DNA of 36,476 bases from Alphaproteobacteria bacterium (GCA_003246625.1 QJZR01000015.1:1-36476); one strand, 5' to 3'. Counted from the first letter of the stretch, positions 23,051 to 32,047 are shown. Program-made: numbers and translations. The notes: generated by a model not told the origin, from the sequence alone.

Positions 23051-24208
23051 TCACTCCAGGATAATTTCGTGTTCGGGACGGTCGGCGGCGGACAGGCCCT
23101 CGATCAGCACGCCGTCGAAGCCCAGGTCCATCAGGCCCTTGAAGTGGACGCCCAGGATTTCCTTCCAGGCCGGGTCCCAATAGTTGACCAGAATGCCGTC
23201 GGGGGTGCCGGGCTGCGCCTCGCGCAGGAAGGGCGGTTCGCCCACCTTCCAGTCGCGTTTCCAATAGAAGCGGTCGTCGCGCGCGGCGGTCAGGTCGATC
23301 TGCGCCAGAACCAGGCGGCGGGCGCCCATGAACTTGTACTTCAGGGCGGCGACCTCGGCCTTGGTCAGCGGCTGGTCGGCCTTATAGAAGGCGTCGACCA
23401 CCACCATGTCGGCGTTGGTCTTGCCCATCGCCAGCAGCCATTCCTCCTTCGAGGCATAGGCGCGCGGGCTGCGCAGCCACAGGGCGTTCTTCACCCCGGT
23501 CAGCGAATCGACGTTGGCCGGGTTCTCGAACGGCGGCCGCCCGGCGGGCAGGCGTTTCGGCGCTTCCGGCGTGCCGACGGCGACGACGCTCAGCGATTTT
23601 CCGGCGCGGCCTTTTTTCGCCAGGTCGAAGGCGGAAACCGGCGGCGAACAGGTGTCGACGCTGAGCACCGGCGCGCCCGAGGCGCGGATCGCTTCGGTCA
23701 GCGAGGCGTTCCTGGCGGCGCGCTGTTCCTCGGCGCGGGTGGAGCGCCGGGCATCGGGGCGCGGCGGCGGCGGCGGACAGTTGAGGTCGTCGAAGGCGAT
23801 CGCGTCGAAGTCGCGCAGGATGCGGCGGAACGGCCCGCCGGGCGCGTCGTCGGGCACCGGTTCGCGGTCGAGGGAAGCGGGGTCGAGGATCGCCTCGCGC
23901 TGGCGTTCCCAGTCGCTGGTCGCCATCAGGCCCAGCGGCATCCGGCCGATCAGCAGGAAATTGGGGTCGCGGGATTCGGCGTACTGCGCCAGCCCGTCGA
24001 CCAGGAGCCGCAGTTCCTCGCGGAAGTTGGGGATGTCGACGGCCTTCGGCGGCTTGTTGCCGATGTGAACGACGCCCCAGGAATCCCGGATGACGCGGCC
24101 GTCGACGCGCACCGCCGCCATGGCGGGGGCGGCGGCCAGCGCCGCCAGCAGCAGCGTGGCGCAGGAAAGCCGGAAACGGGATCGAAGTTCGGGCAACGGG
24201 GTCTCCAC
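23051..24208 (-). CDS. Secreted GH114/TM1410-like putative glycosidase
   Basis: A 385-residue exported protein with a signal peptide (about residues 10-31, LLLAALAAAPAMA). The C-terminal part closely resembles the TM1410/GH114 (endo-alpha-1,4-polygalactosaminidase-like) fold: FYWKRDWKVGEPPFL, then VNYWDPAWKEILG, then LMDLGFDGVLIEG. An earlier block (REELRLLVDGLAQYAESRDP...FDAIAFDDL) looks like a segment of the same barrel. GH114 relatives act on amino-sugar polymers, but enzymatic activity here is only inferred. GTG 24208 opens the longest frame. A TTG at 24196 with GGAG six bases upstream is a credible alternative and would still leave the signal peptide. It is upstream of, and probably co-transcribed with, the ANL gene. 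Confidence 0.72.
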   Translation of the reverse strand: METPLPELRSRFRLSCATLLLAALAAAPAMAAVRVDGRVIRDSWGVVHIGNKPPKAVDIPNFREELRLLVDGLAQYAESRDPNFLLIGRMPLGLMATSDWERQREAILDPASLDREPVPDDAPGGPFRRILRDFDAIAFDDLNCPPPPPRPDARRSTRAEEQRAARNASLTEAIRASGAPVLSVDTCSPPVSAFDLAKKGRAGKSLSVVAVGTPEAPKRLPAGRPPFENPANVDSLTGVKNALWLRSPRAYASKEEWLLAMGKTNADMVVVDAFYKADQPLTKAEVAALKYKFMGARRLVLAQIDLTAARDDRFYWKRDWKVGEPPFLREAQPGTPDGILVNYWDPAWKEILGVHFKGLMDLGFDGVLIEGLSAADRPEHEIILE

Positions 24209-24300
24209 CGGATGTCGCGACCGGGCCGGACCGGCGCCGCCGGTCCATCGGAAACCTTAACCTTGCCGCCTTAACAAAGCGATAAGTAAGGAGGCCCGGG

Positions 24301-24825
24301 TTACGCCCGCACCTGCAACGGGCGGACCCGCCGCACCACGCCGCCATAGGGTGCCAGCATCAGAAGCGCCATCCCCATCTTCACCGCGAAGTCGCCGTAG
24401 GCCCAGGTCACCCAGGGCAGATCCTCGCCATGGAAGGCGATGGAAAAGAACACGGCGGTGTCGAGGGCGGAGCCGATCAGCGACGAGGCCAGGGGCGCCT
24501 GCCACCAGGACCGGCGGCGCAGGCCGTTGAACACGGTGACGTCCAGCAGCTGCGCGGCCAGGAAGGCGGAGCCGGAGGCGGCGGCGATGCGCGGCGTCGC
24601 CAGCAGGGCGGAAATCGCCACCGCGCAGAAGAACCCCCAGCGGACCACGCGGCGCGCCGCCGCCGGGCCCTGGGCGCGGTTGGTCAGGTCGGTGACGAAG
24701 AACGCCACCGGATAGGTCAGCGCGCCATAGGTCAGCCAATCGTTGATCGGATACTGCACCAGGATGTTCGAGGCCACGACGACGGCGACCATCGCCAACA
24801 CCGGCAGGGTAAGCGTTTTCTTCAC
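24301..24825 (-). CDS. VUT family / queuosine-precursor transporter (YhhQ-like)
   Basis: A 174-residue inner-membrane protein of about six helices. Family motifs include SNILVQYPINDWLTYGALTY, PVAFFVTDLTNR, the small-residue stretch ASGSAFLAAQLLDV and SSLIGSALDTAVFF. YhhQ-like proteins import queuosine precursors such as preQ0 or preQ1 for tRNA modification. The GTG at 24825 (protein start KKTLTLPVLAMV) fits family starts, with AAGGA about ten bases upstream. An ATG at 24861 would add 12 residues. No preQ1 riboswitch consensus was recognised upstream. Confidence 0.85.
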   Translation of the reverse strand: MKKTLTLPVLAMVAVVVASNILVQYPINDWLTYGALTYPVAFFVTDLTNRAQGPAAARRVVRWGFFCAVAISALLATPRIAAASGSAFLAAQLLDVTVFNGLRRRSWWQAPLASSLIGSALDTAVFFSIAFHGEDLPWVTWAYGDFAVKMGMALLMLAPYGGVVRRVRPLQVRA

Positions 24826-25062
24826 GGGGGGTCGGTCCTTCCCATATCGCGCGCATAACAAACCTGCCGGGTCTCCTCAAAAACCGGGCATGGCAAGGGG
24901 CGGAAGTAACCACGCCCGCCCCGGTCTGTCCAGCGGAAACCGGAAGGGGGCGCCATCCCCTTCGGTTTTCCCTGCGGGAGTTGCGGACCGGCGCGGAATG
25001 TGGCTTCCTTGTCGTCGGGCGCGCCCGGGTCGGCGCGCGGAAGAAGAAAACGGGGGAACAAG

Positions 25063-25878
25063 GTGGCAAGCGGGGTTGACGGCGGCGAGCGGGCCAGACC
25101 TGCGCACGTGGTGGTGATCGGCAACGAAAAGGGCGGCACCGGCAAGTCGACCATCGCCATGCACATGGCGGTGGCCTTCGCCAACGCCGGGGGACGGGTG
25201 GGGATCATCGACCTCGACCCGCGCCAGCGTTCGGTTTCCCGTTACGTCGAAAACCGGGTGGAGACGGTGCGCCGCACCGGCATCATCCTGGCGGTGCCGA
25301 CCGTCTATACCATGGCGGGCGACGGCATCGAGGAGCTGGCCGAACTGGCGTTGGCCGCGATCCGCAACGAGGATCTTCTGATCATCGACACCCCCGGCGC
25401 GGCGACCGAGCTGTCGCGGGCCGGGCACGTCTTCGCCGACACCCTGATCACGCCCTTGAACGACAGCTTCGTCGACCTCGACGTGCTGGGGCGGGTGGAC
25501 CCCGAGACGCTGCGCGTGGTCTCCCCCAGCCATTACGCCGAACTGGTCTGGGACACCCGCAAGGAACGCGCCCGCCAGGGCCGCGCGGCGTTGCGCTGGT
25601 TCGTTTTGCGCAACCGCCTGTCCAACCTGGACGCGCGCAACAAGCGGGCGATGGAGGCGGCGATCGCCTCTCTGGCCGAACGCATCGGCTTCACCACGGT
25701 GGCGGGTCTGGGCGAGCGCGTCATCTATCGCGAACTGTTCCTTTCGGGGCTGACTCTCCTTGACCTGCGGACCCCCGGCATCTCGGTGGACCTGTCGGTG
25801 TCGCATGTCGCGGCGCGGCAGGAATTGCGGGGGCTTTTCAACGCCATCGGCTTCACCGATATCATTCCCAATGCCTGA
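25063..25878 (+). CDS. mipZ: Division-plane positioning ATPase MipZ
   Basis: A 271-residue ParA/MinD-type ATPase. In Caulobacter, MipZ binds ParB near the poles, forms a gradient and blocks FtsZ assembly away from midcell. The deviant Walker A KGGTGKST is at residues 23-30. Other family marks are IIDLDPRQRSVSRY, LIIDTPG, TPLNDSFVDLDVLG and ALRWFVLRNRLS. The near-C-terminal VIYRELFLSGLTLLDL is also specific to MipZ. Start is GTG 25063, with GGGGGAAC just upstream; the frame upstream of it is Arg/Gly-rich and not family-like. It diverges from the queuosine-precursor transporter and is 111 bases upstream of galU. Confidence 0.95.
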   Translation: MASGVDGGERARPAHVVVIGNEKGGTGKSTIAMHMAVAFANAGGRVGIIDLDPRQRSVSRYVENRVETVRRTGIILAVPTVYTMAGDGIEELAELALAAIRNEDLLIIDTPGAATELSRAGHVFADTLITPLNDSFVDLDVLGRVDPETLRVVSPSHYAELVWDTRKERARQGRAALRWFVLRNRLSNLDARNKRAMEAAIASLAERIGFTTVAGLGERVIYRELFLSGLTLLDLRTPGISVDLSVSHVAARQELRGLFNAIGFTDIIPNA

Positions 25879-25954
25879 GGAATCGGTCACGATTCGATCA
25901 TCCGGCGGGTCTGGACTTCGTTCCGCCCCCGGCCTATAACCAGAAACTTTCTTT

Positions 25955-25976
25955 CGCCCCCGAAGGGGCGGTTTTT
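25955..25976 (+). terminator. Terminator-like hairpin immediately before galU
   Basis: CGCCCC (25955-25960), loop CGAA, GGGGCG (25965-25970), then GTTTTT (25971-25976). It looks like an intrinsic terminator for mipZ. It ends only 13 bases before the galU ATG, so any galU promoter upstream of it must read through it. Confidence 0.7.
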
Positions 25977-25989
25977 GGCGGAGAACGAG

Positions 25990-26865
25990 ATGTCTCATCG
26001 AGTGCGCAAGGCGGTATTTCCGGTGGGCGGCATGGGCACGCGCTTCCTGCCCGCGACCAAGGCGATGCCGAAGGAAATGCTTCCGGTGGTCGACAAGCCC
26101 CTGATCCAGTACGCGGTGGAGGAAGCCGCGGCGGCGGGGGTGGAACACTTCATCTTCGTCACCGGACGCGGCAAGAACGCGCTCGAGGACCATTTCGACT
26201 ACGCGCCCGAACTGGAACGCCTGCTCGAGGAACGCCACAAGGACGAGGCGCTGGACGCGGTGCGCGGCTTCATGCCGCGTTCGGGGCAGATCAGCTATAC
26301 CCGCCAGACCGAGCCCCTGGGCCTTGGCCACGCGGTGTGGTGCGCCCGCCATCTGGTCGGCGGCGAGCCCTTCGCGGTGATCCTGCCCGACGACCTGATT
26401 CTCGCCGAGAAGCCGGTTCTGGCGCAGATGACCGAGGCCTACGACAGCCTGGGCGGCAATCTGGTGGCGGCGCAGGACGTGCCGCGCGAACACACCCAGC
26501 GTTACGGCATCCTCGACATCGAAAGCGACGACGGCCTGCTGGCCAAGGCGAAGGGCCTGGTGGAGAAGCCGAAGCCGGAGAACGCGCCTTCGACCCTGTC
26601 GATCATCGGCCGCTATATCCTCGACCCGGTGGTGTTCTCGCCGCTCGATCGCAAGATGAAGGGCGCGGGCGGCGAGATCCAGTTGACCGACGCGCTGGCG
26701 GTGACCCTGCCGGTGGTGCCGTTCCACGGTCTGCGGTTCTCGGGCACGCGTTTCGACTGCGGCGACAAGGTGGGTTTCCTGCAGGCCAACGTCGCCTTCG
26801 CCCTGGCGCGGCACGACCTCGCCGACGAGGTGCGCGCCGCCCTGCGCGAGCTGATCTGCGACTGA
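25990..26865 (+). CDS. galU: UTP-glucose-1-phosphate uridylyltransferase
   Basis: A 291-residue cytosolic enzyme making UDP-glucose from UTP and glucose-1-phosphate. The nucleotidyltransferase signature PVGGMGTRFLPATKAMPKEM is intact. QTEPLGLGHAVWCAR, VILPDDLIL, VEKPKPENAPS and the GGEIQLTDAL motif follow as expected, and FDCGDKVGFLQAN closes the active site. The ATG at 25990 has GGAG seven bases upstream. A TTG at 25975 overlaps the hairpin and is unlikely. It supplies substrate to Ugd, encoded next. Confidence 0.96.
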   Translation: MSHRVRKAVFPVGGMGTRFLPATKAMPKEMLPVVDKPLIQYAVEEAAAAGVEHFIFVTGRGKNALEDHFDYAPELERLLEERHKDEALDAVRGFMPRSGQISYTRQTEPLGLGHAVWCARHLVGGEPFAVILPDDLILAEKPVLAQMTEAYDSLGGNLVAAQDVPREHTQRYGILDIESDDGLLAKAKGLVEKPKPENAPSTLSIIGRYILDPVVFSPLDRKMKGAGGEIQLTDALAVTLPVVPFHGLRFSGTRFDCGDKVGFLQANVAFALARHDLADEVRAALRELICD

Positions 26866-26878
26866 TCGGGTTTTGTTG

Positions 26879-26893
26879 CCGCCCCCGGGGCGG
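26879..26893 (+). promoter_or_regulatory. Compact GC hairpin in the galU-ugd gap
   Basis: CCGCCC, CCG, GGGCGG: a 6-7 bp stem with a tiny loop, starting 14 bases after the galU stop and ending 27 bases before the ugd ATG. Its CGCCCC/GGGGCG core repeats that of the hairpin before galU. There is no T-tract. Confidence 0.35.
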
Positions 26894-26920
26894 GCGGAAA
26901 GAAAAGGGAGTTTGACCGCG

Positions 26921-28258
26921 ATGCGCATTGCGATGATCGGAACCGGCTATGTCGGTCTGGTGTCGGGAACCTGCTTTTCCGAATTCGGCATCGACGTCGT
27001 CTGCGTCGACAAGGACGCCGGCAAGATCGACCGCCTGAAGGGCGGGGAAATCCCGATCTTCGAGCCGGGCCTGGACGAACTGGTGGAAGCGAACGTCAAG
27101 GCGGGCCGCCTGTCGTTCACCACCGACCTCGCCTCTGCGGTGAAGGGGGCGGACGCGGTGTTCATCGCGGTGGGCACGCCGTCGCGCCGTGGCGACGGCC
27201 ACGCCGACCTGTCGTTCGTCTATGCGGCGGCCGAGGAAATCGCCCGCGCCATGGACGGCTATACCGTGGTGGTGACCAAGTCGACGGTGCCGGTGGGCAC
27301 CGGCCGCGAGGTCGAGGACATCATCAGGAAGACCCGCCCCGACGCCGAATTCGACGTGGTGTCGAACCCGGAATTCCTGCGCGAAGGCTCGGCGATCAAC
27401 GACTTCATGCGCCCCGACCGGGTGGTGATCGGCACCTCGTCCGACCGTGCGCGCGAGGTGATGCGCCAGCTTTACCGCGTGCTCTATCTGATCGAGACGC
27501 CGATCGTCTTCACCAGCCGCGAAACCTCGGAACTGATCAAGTACGCGGGCAACGCCTTCCTGGCGATGAAGATCACCTTCATCAACGAAATCGCCGACCT
27601 GTGCGAGGCGGTGGGCGCCGACGTGCACGACGTGGCGCGGGGCATCGGCCTCGACGGCCGCATCGGCAAGAAGTTTCTGCACCCCGGCCCCGGTTACGGC
27701 GGCTCGTGCTTCCCCAAGGACACGTTGGCCCTGGTGCGCACCGCCAAGGACTACGGTTCGCCGGTGCGCCTGATCGAGACCACGGTGGACGTCAACGACA
27801 AGCGCAAGAAGGCGCTGGCCGGGCGCGTCGCGGCGGCGGCGGGCGGCATGCTCAAGGGCAAGACGGTGGCGGTGCTGGGCCTGACCTTCAAGCCCAACAC
27901 CGACGACATGCGCGACAGCGCCAGTCTGGACCTGATTCCCGACCTCGCCGCGGCGGGGGCCACGGTGCGCGCCTACGACCCCGAGGGCATGGACGAGGCG
28001 AAGCCGCTGCTGCCGGCCCAGGTGGTCTATTGCGACGACGCCTACCAGGCGATGGAAAAGGCCGACGTGCTGGTCATCCTCACCGAATGGAACGCCTTCC
28101 GCAGCCTGGACCTGGCGCGGGTGAAAAACCTGCTGGCGGCGCCGGTGATCGTCGATCTGCGCAACATCTACGATCCCAAGGACATGGCGGAGAAGGGCTT
28201 CGTCTATTCCTGCGTCGGGCGTTCGGTCCCGGCGGCTTCCGGCAAGGAGGTCGGGTGA
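26921..28258 (+). CDS. ugd: UDP-glucose 6-dehydrogenase
   Basis: A 445-residue NAD-dependent enzyme oxidising UDP-glucose to UDP-glucuronate for polysaccharide and LPS synthesis. The Rossmann motif GTGYVGLVSG is at the N-terminus. NPEFLREGSAINDFMRPDR forms the substrate loop. The catalytic Cys is in GGSCFPKD (C263), and the second Rossmann domain carries LGLTFKPNTDDMRDS. Start is ATG 26921, behind GGGAG ten bases upstream. Its stop overlaps the start of the next gene by GTGA, so the two are translationally coupled. Confidence 0.96.
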   Translation: MRIAMIGTGYVGLVSGTCFSEFGIDVVCVDKDAGKIDRLKGGEIPIFEPGLDELVEANVKAGRLSFTTDLASAVKGADAVFIAVGTPSRRGDGHADLSFVYAAAEEIARAMDGYTVVVTKSTVPVGTGREVEDIIRKTRPDAEFDVVSNPEFLREGSAINDFMRPDRVVIGTSSDRAREVMRQLYRVLYLIETPIVFTSRETSELIKYAGNAFLAMKITFINEIADLCEAVGADVHDVARGIGLDGRIGKKFLHPGPGYGGSCFPKDTLALVRTAKDYGSPVRLIETTVDVNDKRKKALAGRVAAAAGGMLKGKTVAVLGLTFKPNTDDMRDSASLDLIPDLAAAGATVRAYDPEGMDEAKPLLPAQVVYCDDAYQAMEKADVLVILTEWNAFRSLDLARVKNLLAAPVIVDLRNIYDPKDMAEKGFVYSCVGRSVPAASGKEVG

Positions 28259-29646
28259 CGGCAGGCGGCCACCGTTTCGATCCGGCGATTCTGCGCGATT
28301 ACGACATCCGCGGCGTCGCCGGACGCACGCTTCGCGGCGCCGACGCGGTGGCCCTGGGCCAAGCCTTCGGCTCGATCCTGGCGGAGAAGGGCGGCCACAC
28401 CGTGGCGGTGGGGCGCGACGGGCGGACCAGTTCCCCGGATCTGGAAGCGGCCCTGATCGACGGTCTCATCTCTACCGGGGCGACGGTGCTCGCCGTCGGC
28501 TGCGGTCCGACGCCGATGCTTAACTATGCGGCCGCCACCCTGCCCGCCGACGCCGGGATCATGGTCACCGCCTCGCACAATCCGGCGGACCACAACGGCT
28601 TCAAGATGACGATGCTGGGGCGGCCCTTCTTCGGGCCGGACATCCGGGAACTCGGGCGCCGCGCCGCGTCCGGCGGCTTCACCATGGGCGAGGGCGAAAT
28701 CGCCCCGCGCGAGGTGTTCGACGCCTATGTCACCCGTCTTGCCGCCGACGCCCGGGCGGACGCGGATTTCCACGTCGTCTGGGACTGCGGCAACGGCGCC
28801 ACCGGTCCGGCGGTGAAGACCCTGACCGCGCGCCTGCCGGGGCGGCACACCGTGCTGTTCGATAAGATGGACGGCACCTTCCCCAACCATCACCCCGATC
28901 CCACGGTCCCGGCCAACCTGTCCCATCTGATCGCCGCGGTGCGGGAAGAGGGCGCCGACCTGGGCTTCGCCTTCGACGGCGACGGCGACCGCCTGGGGGT
29001 GGTGGACGGCGACGGCGGCATCCTGTGGGGCGATTTGATTCTCGCCTTTCTGATCGGCGACATCCTGGCGCGGCACCCGGGGGCGCCGGTGATCGCCGAC
29101 GTCAAGGCCTCGGGCATCCTGTTCGAGGAAATCCGCCGCCTGGGCGGGCGGGCGGTGATGACCCGGACCGGCCATTCGGTGTTGCGCACCAAGCTGGCCG
29201 AACTGGGCGCGCCGATCGCCGGCGAGATGAGCGGCCACATCTTCTTCGCCGACGGGTACTACGGCTTCGACGACGCCCTTTACGCGGCGGTGCGTTTCCT
29301 GGCGGCGCTGGCGGCGCGGGGCGAGCCCCTGGCCGCGTGGCGGGCGGGGTTGCCCGGCGTGCTCGACACCCCCGAGGTGCGCATTCCCTGCGGCGACGCG
29401 CGCAAGTTCGCGGTGATCGACGACCTGGCCGAGACCCTGGCCGCCGAGGGCGTGGAATTCATCGACATCGACGGGGTGCGAGTGGAGACCGCGGACGGCT
29501 GGTGGCTGGTGCGTGCCTCGAACACCCAGGCGGAACTGGTCGTCCGTTGCGAATCCAAAACCGCCGAGGGACTGGCGGCGGCGAAGCGGGCGGTGGCCGC
29601 GCGGCTGGTCGCGGCGGGCATCGCCCCGCCGCCGGATTTGCGGTAG
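28255..29646 (+). CDS. Phosphomannomutase/phosphoglucomutase
   Basis: A 463-residue alpha-D-phosphohexomutase interconverting hexose-6- and hexose-1-phosphates. The phosphoserine loop is TASHNP (S107). The Mg2+ loop is DGDGDR (241-246), the sugar-specificity loop contains GEMSGH, and the phosphate-binding loop is RASNTQAELV, where many relatives have SNTEP. The start is GTG 28255 with a strong AAGGAGG four bases upstream, overlapping the ugd stop; a longer upstream frame is only read-through of ugd in another frame. With galU and ugd it forms a complete path from glucose-6-phosphate to UDP-glucuronate. It may also serve GDP-mannose synthesis, as AlgC does. Confidence 0.93.
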   Translation: MTAGGHRFDPAILRDYDIRGVAGRTLRGADAVALGQAFGSILAEKGGHTVAVGRDGRTSSPDLEAALIDGLISTGATVLAVGCGPTPMLNYAAATLPADAGIMVTASHNPADHNGFKMTMLGRPFFGPDIRELGRRAASGGFTMGEGEIAPREVFDAYVTRLAADARADADFHVVWDCGNGATGPAVKTLTARLPGRHTVLFDKMDGTFPNHHPDPTVPANLSHLIAAVREEGADLGFAFDGDGDRLGVVDGDGGILWGDLILAFLIGDILARHPGAPVIADVKASGILFEEIRRLGGRAVMTRTGHSVLRTKLAELGAPIAGEMSGHIFFADGYYGFDDALYAAVRFLAALAARGEPLAAWRAGLPGVLDTPEVRIPCGDARKFAVIDDLAETLAAEGVEFIDIDGVRVETADGWWLVRASNTQAELVVRCESKTAEGLAAAKRAVAARLVAAGIAPPPDLR

Positions 29647-29658
29647 GCAGAAACGGGG

Positions 29659-30480
29659 TCAGCCCGGCGGCAGGCGGCTTTGCCGGATGCCCGCGGGCGG
29701 CGGCGTGGGGTCGATCCCCTCGCGCAGCAGGGCGGCCAGGGTGCCGTCGCTCCGCAGGGCGTCGATCGCGCCGTCGATCAGGGGCAGCGCCGCCACCGCC
29801 TCGGGCACCGCGCGCGATGCGACGATGTGATAGCTCATTTCCGGCAGGGGGATTTCGGTGGCGGCGAATTCGCCGCCGGTGGCGCCGCGACGGCGTTGCA
29901 GGAACAGATAGGACTGCCATTCCATGACGAAGGCGTCGACGCGGCGGTTGAGCAGCATCGAGAACTGTTGGTCTTCGTTGCCCACCGCCTCGATGCGGAT
30001 GCCCTGCCCGCGCAGCCGGTCGAAATCGACGCCATAGCCGTAGCCACGGACCACGCCCAGGGTTTTACCGGCCAGGCTTTCCCAGCCTTTCCAGGGGAGG
30101 GAGGGATCGTCTGCGGCGGCGAAAATCAGGTTGGAGGTCAGCCAGACCGGCTTGGAATAGCTCAGATAGACCTCGCGCTCGGGGGCGCGCACCGTGCTCC
30201 AGCCGAGGTGGCTGTGCCCCTGTTGCAGGTCGTTGAGGCAGCGCCGCCAGGGCAGGATCTTCATGCTGACGGGCAGGCCGGAGGTGTCGAACACCGCCCG
30301 CGTCATCCGCGCGCCGATGCCGTGCACCGCCCGTGCGCCCGCCGGGTCGGCGTTCCACGGTACCCAGCAGTGGCTGACCGCGCGGAAGTTCGCGGCCTGG
30401 ACGGGGCGTCCCAGCGCGGCCAGACCGGCCCCGGCGGCAAGGCCGGTCAAAAGGGTTCTGCGGCCGAGAAAAAGGGACAC
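29659..30480 (-). CDS. Periplasmic solute-binding protein, family 3-like
   Basis: A 273-residue exported protein. The N-terminus has a Tat-like signal (GRRTLLTGLAAGAGLAALG), though the twin Arg lacks the full consensus. The mature part has the bacterial family 3 solute-binding fold, with PWRRCLNDLQQGHSHLGWST in lobe 1. The hinge-region strand GKTLGVVRGYGYG and the LLNRRVDAFVMEW motif follow. No permease or ATPase gene is adjacent, so it may be an orphan sensor-type binding protein rather than part of an ABC importer. The start is GTG 30480, with AGGA about eight bases upstream. It lies 34 bases downstream of the carboxypeptidase gene on the same strand and ends 12 bases from the phosphohexomutase gene. 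Confidence 0.8.
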   Translation of the reverse strand: MSLFLGRRTLLTGLAAGAGLAALGRPVQAANFRAVSHCWVPWNADPAGARAVHGIGARMTRAVFDTSGLPVSMKILPWRRCLNDLQQGHSHLGWSTVRAPEREVYLSYSKPVWLTSNLIFAAADDPSLPWKGWESLAGKTLGVVRGYGYGVDFDRLRGQGIRIEAVGNEDQQFSMLLNRRVDAFVMEWQSYLFLQRRRGATGGEFAATEIPLPEMSYHIVASRAVPEAVAALPLIDGAIDALRSDGTLAALLREGIDPTPPPAGIRQSRLPPG

Positions 30481-30514
30481 GATGGGATCCTGATTGCGGG
30501 GAGGGAGGGCCCGT

Positions 30515-31813
30515 TCAGGGCTTGATCACCATGCAGGGCCGGGAGTCGCGCTTCATCAGGGCGCAGGAGCGGCGCGCGTCGTCGGCGGAAAGGCCGACGA
30601 TACGGGCGCGGTAGAGGGGCTTCTGCCCGGCCTTGACCTTGTCGATGCGGCTTTTCGCCTGCGCGGCGGCGGCATCGGTCTGCACCGCCATGGCGGTGCG
30701 CGCCGCCGCGTCGGCGGCAGCGCGGTCGGAATACGCGCCCACCTGGATCGCCCAGCCGCCGTCCCGGGTCTTGGCGGTCAGCGCGGCGCGGCGGTGCGCC
30801 GTCGCCGGGCGCGGCGCGGCGGCGTCGACGTCGCCTTCGCCCTGGCTGGGGAAGTGGACGGAGGAGATTTCGCGTTCGTCGCCGCTCAGACCGGCCAAGC
30901 GGGTCTCGCCGATGCCGGGCCGTGCCGGACGGTTGGCCGCCACCGCCAGGGCCTCGAAACCGCTGTCCAGCAGGTCGGCGGTGCGGCGGTCGCGCCAGCG
31001 CGCGGTGTTGCCGCCCATCACCACGGCGATCAGGCGGTGGCCGTCGCGCATCGCCGACGCGGCAAGGTTGAAGCCGGACGCCTGGATGAAGCCGGTCTTC
31101 AGCCCGTCGGCGCCGGGATAATGGATCATCAGGTTGTTGTGGGTGGGGATGGTCTGTCCCTCCCACTCGAATTCCTTAAGGGAGAAGTACTTGTAGTACT
31201 TCGGAAAATCGCGTTGCAGAGCGCGCGCCAGACGGGCCAGGTCGCGCGCCGTGGTGACCTGCTCGCGGTGATGCAGGCCCGAGGCGTTGCGGAAGACGGT
31301 GTTGGTCATTCCCAACTGCCGCGCCTTGGCGGTCATGCGGGTGGCGAAGGCCGCCTCGCTGGCCGCCAGATTCTCGGCGACGGTGACCGCGACGTCGTTG
31401 GCCGACTTGATGACCAGCGCCTGGATCGCGGTGTTGACGCTGATGATCTGGCCGCGATGCAGGCTCAGGTTGCTCGGCGGCTGGCGCGCCGCGCGCGGGG
31501 TGACCGACAGCGGGCTGCGCAGGGTGATGTGACCGGCTTCCAAATCCTCGAAGAGGAGATAGAGGGTCATCATCTTGGTCAACGAGGCGGGGTGGTTGCG
31601 GTCGTCGGCGTTCTCGGCGTAGAGGACGCGGCCGGTGCTGGCGTCCATGACGAAGGCGGCGTACTTGGCCAACGCGCGGCCGGGATCGGCGATCAGCAAC
31701 AGAAGGGAAAGAAGGGTCGGCATCCACACCGGACGGAGAAGCCGCCGGACGGACTTCCCGCCTTGAATCAACCCACCGAGCGATACGGTTGCCACCGTGA
31801 CGCGCCCATTCAT
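30515..31813 (-). CDS. D-alanyl-D-alanine carboxypeptidase with C-terminal SPOR domain
   Basis: A 432-residue penicillin-binding protein of the DacA/DacC class (peptidase S11), trimming the terminal D-Ala of peptidoglycan stem peptides in the periplasm. The N-terminal hydrophobic segment (about 31-48) acts as signal or anchor. The three catalytic motifs are S77-LTK80 (SxxK), S137-A-N139 (SxN) and K239-T-G241 (KTG). After a proline/alanine linker comes a SPOR domain (about 352-432, WAIQVGAYSDR...LYRARIVGL), which binds denuded glycan at the division septum. S11 plus SPOR is a known alphaproteobacterial architecture and implies septal targeting. ATG 31813 has GAGG about nine bases upstream. Confidence 0.93.
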   Translation of the reverse strand: MNGRVTVATVSLGGLIQGGKSVRRLLRPVWMPTLLSLLLLIADPGRALAKYAAFVMDASTGRVLYAENADDRNHPASLTKMMTLYLLFEDLEAGHITLRSPLSVTPRAARQPPSNLSLHRGQIISVNTAIQALVIKSANDVAVTVAENLAASEAAFATRMTAKARQLGMTNTVFRNASGLHHREQVTTARDLARLARALQRDFPKYYKYFSLKEFEWEGQTIPTHNNLMIHYPGADGLKTGFIQASGFNLAASAMRDGHRLIAVVMGGNTARWRDRRTADLLDSGFEALAVAANRPARPGIGETRLAGLSGDEREISSVHFPSQGEGDVDAAAPRPATAHRRAALTAKTRDGGWAIQVGAYSDRAAADAAARTAMAVQTDAAAAQAKSRIDKVKAGQKPLYRARIVGLSADDARRSCALMKRDSRPCMVIKP

Positions 31814-32047
31814 CGGAAACGACCTCGGTTATCGAACTGGTTTACGGTACCCTGCATCTGGCGGTCCTTGCCGCCGCCCCGGTATCCCCCGGGGTTCTTA
31901 ACCGTTACCATAAGATATCGGCGACTCGGCTGTCCAGGCCAATTTTCCCGCCGAGTCGCGGCGAATCCGCCAAGTCCTCGTTATGGCCTGGATTCTTGCC
32001 GCGCCAAGCCCCAAAATCACCACTGGTTCCGCTGCGGAGGATGCGCC

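Noticed and set aside
24826-25062. preQ1 riboswitch upstream of the YhhQ-like transporter
   Set aside because: No preQ1-I consensus or A-rich tail next to a short stem was visible.
24877-26928. 683-codon minus-strand frame over mipZ and galU
   Set aside because: Spans two well-identified plus-strand genes and their intergenic gap; no protein family character.
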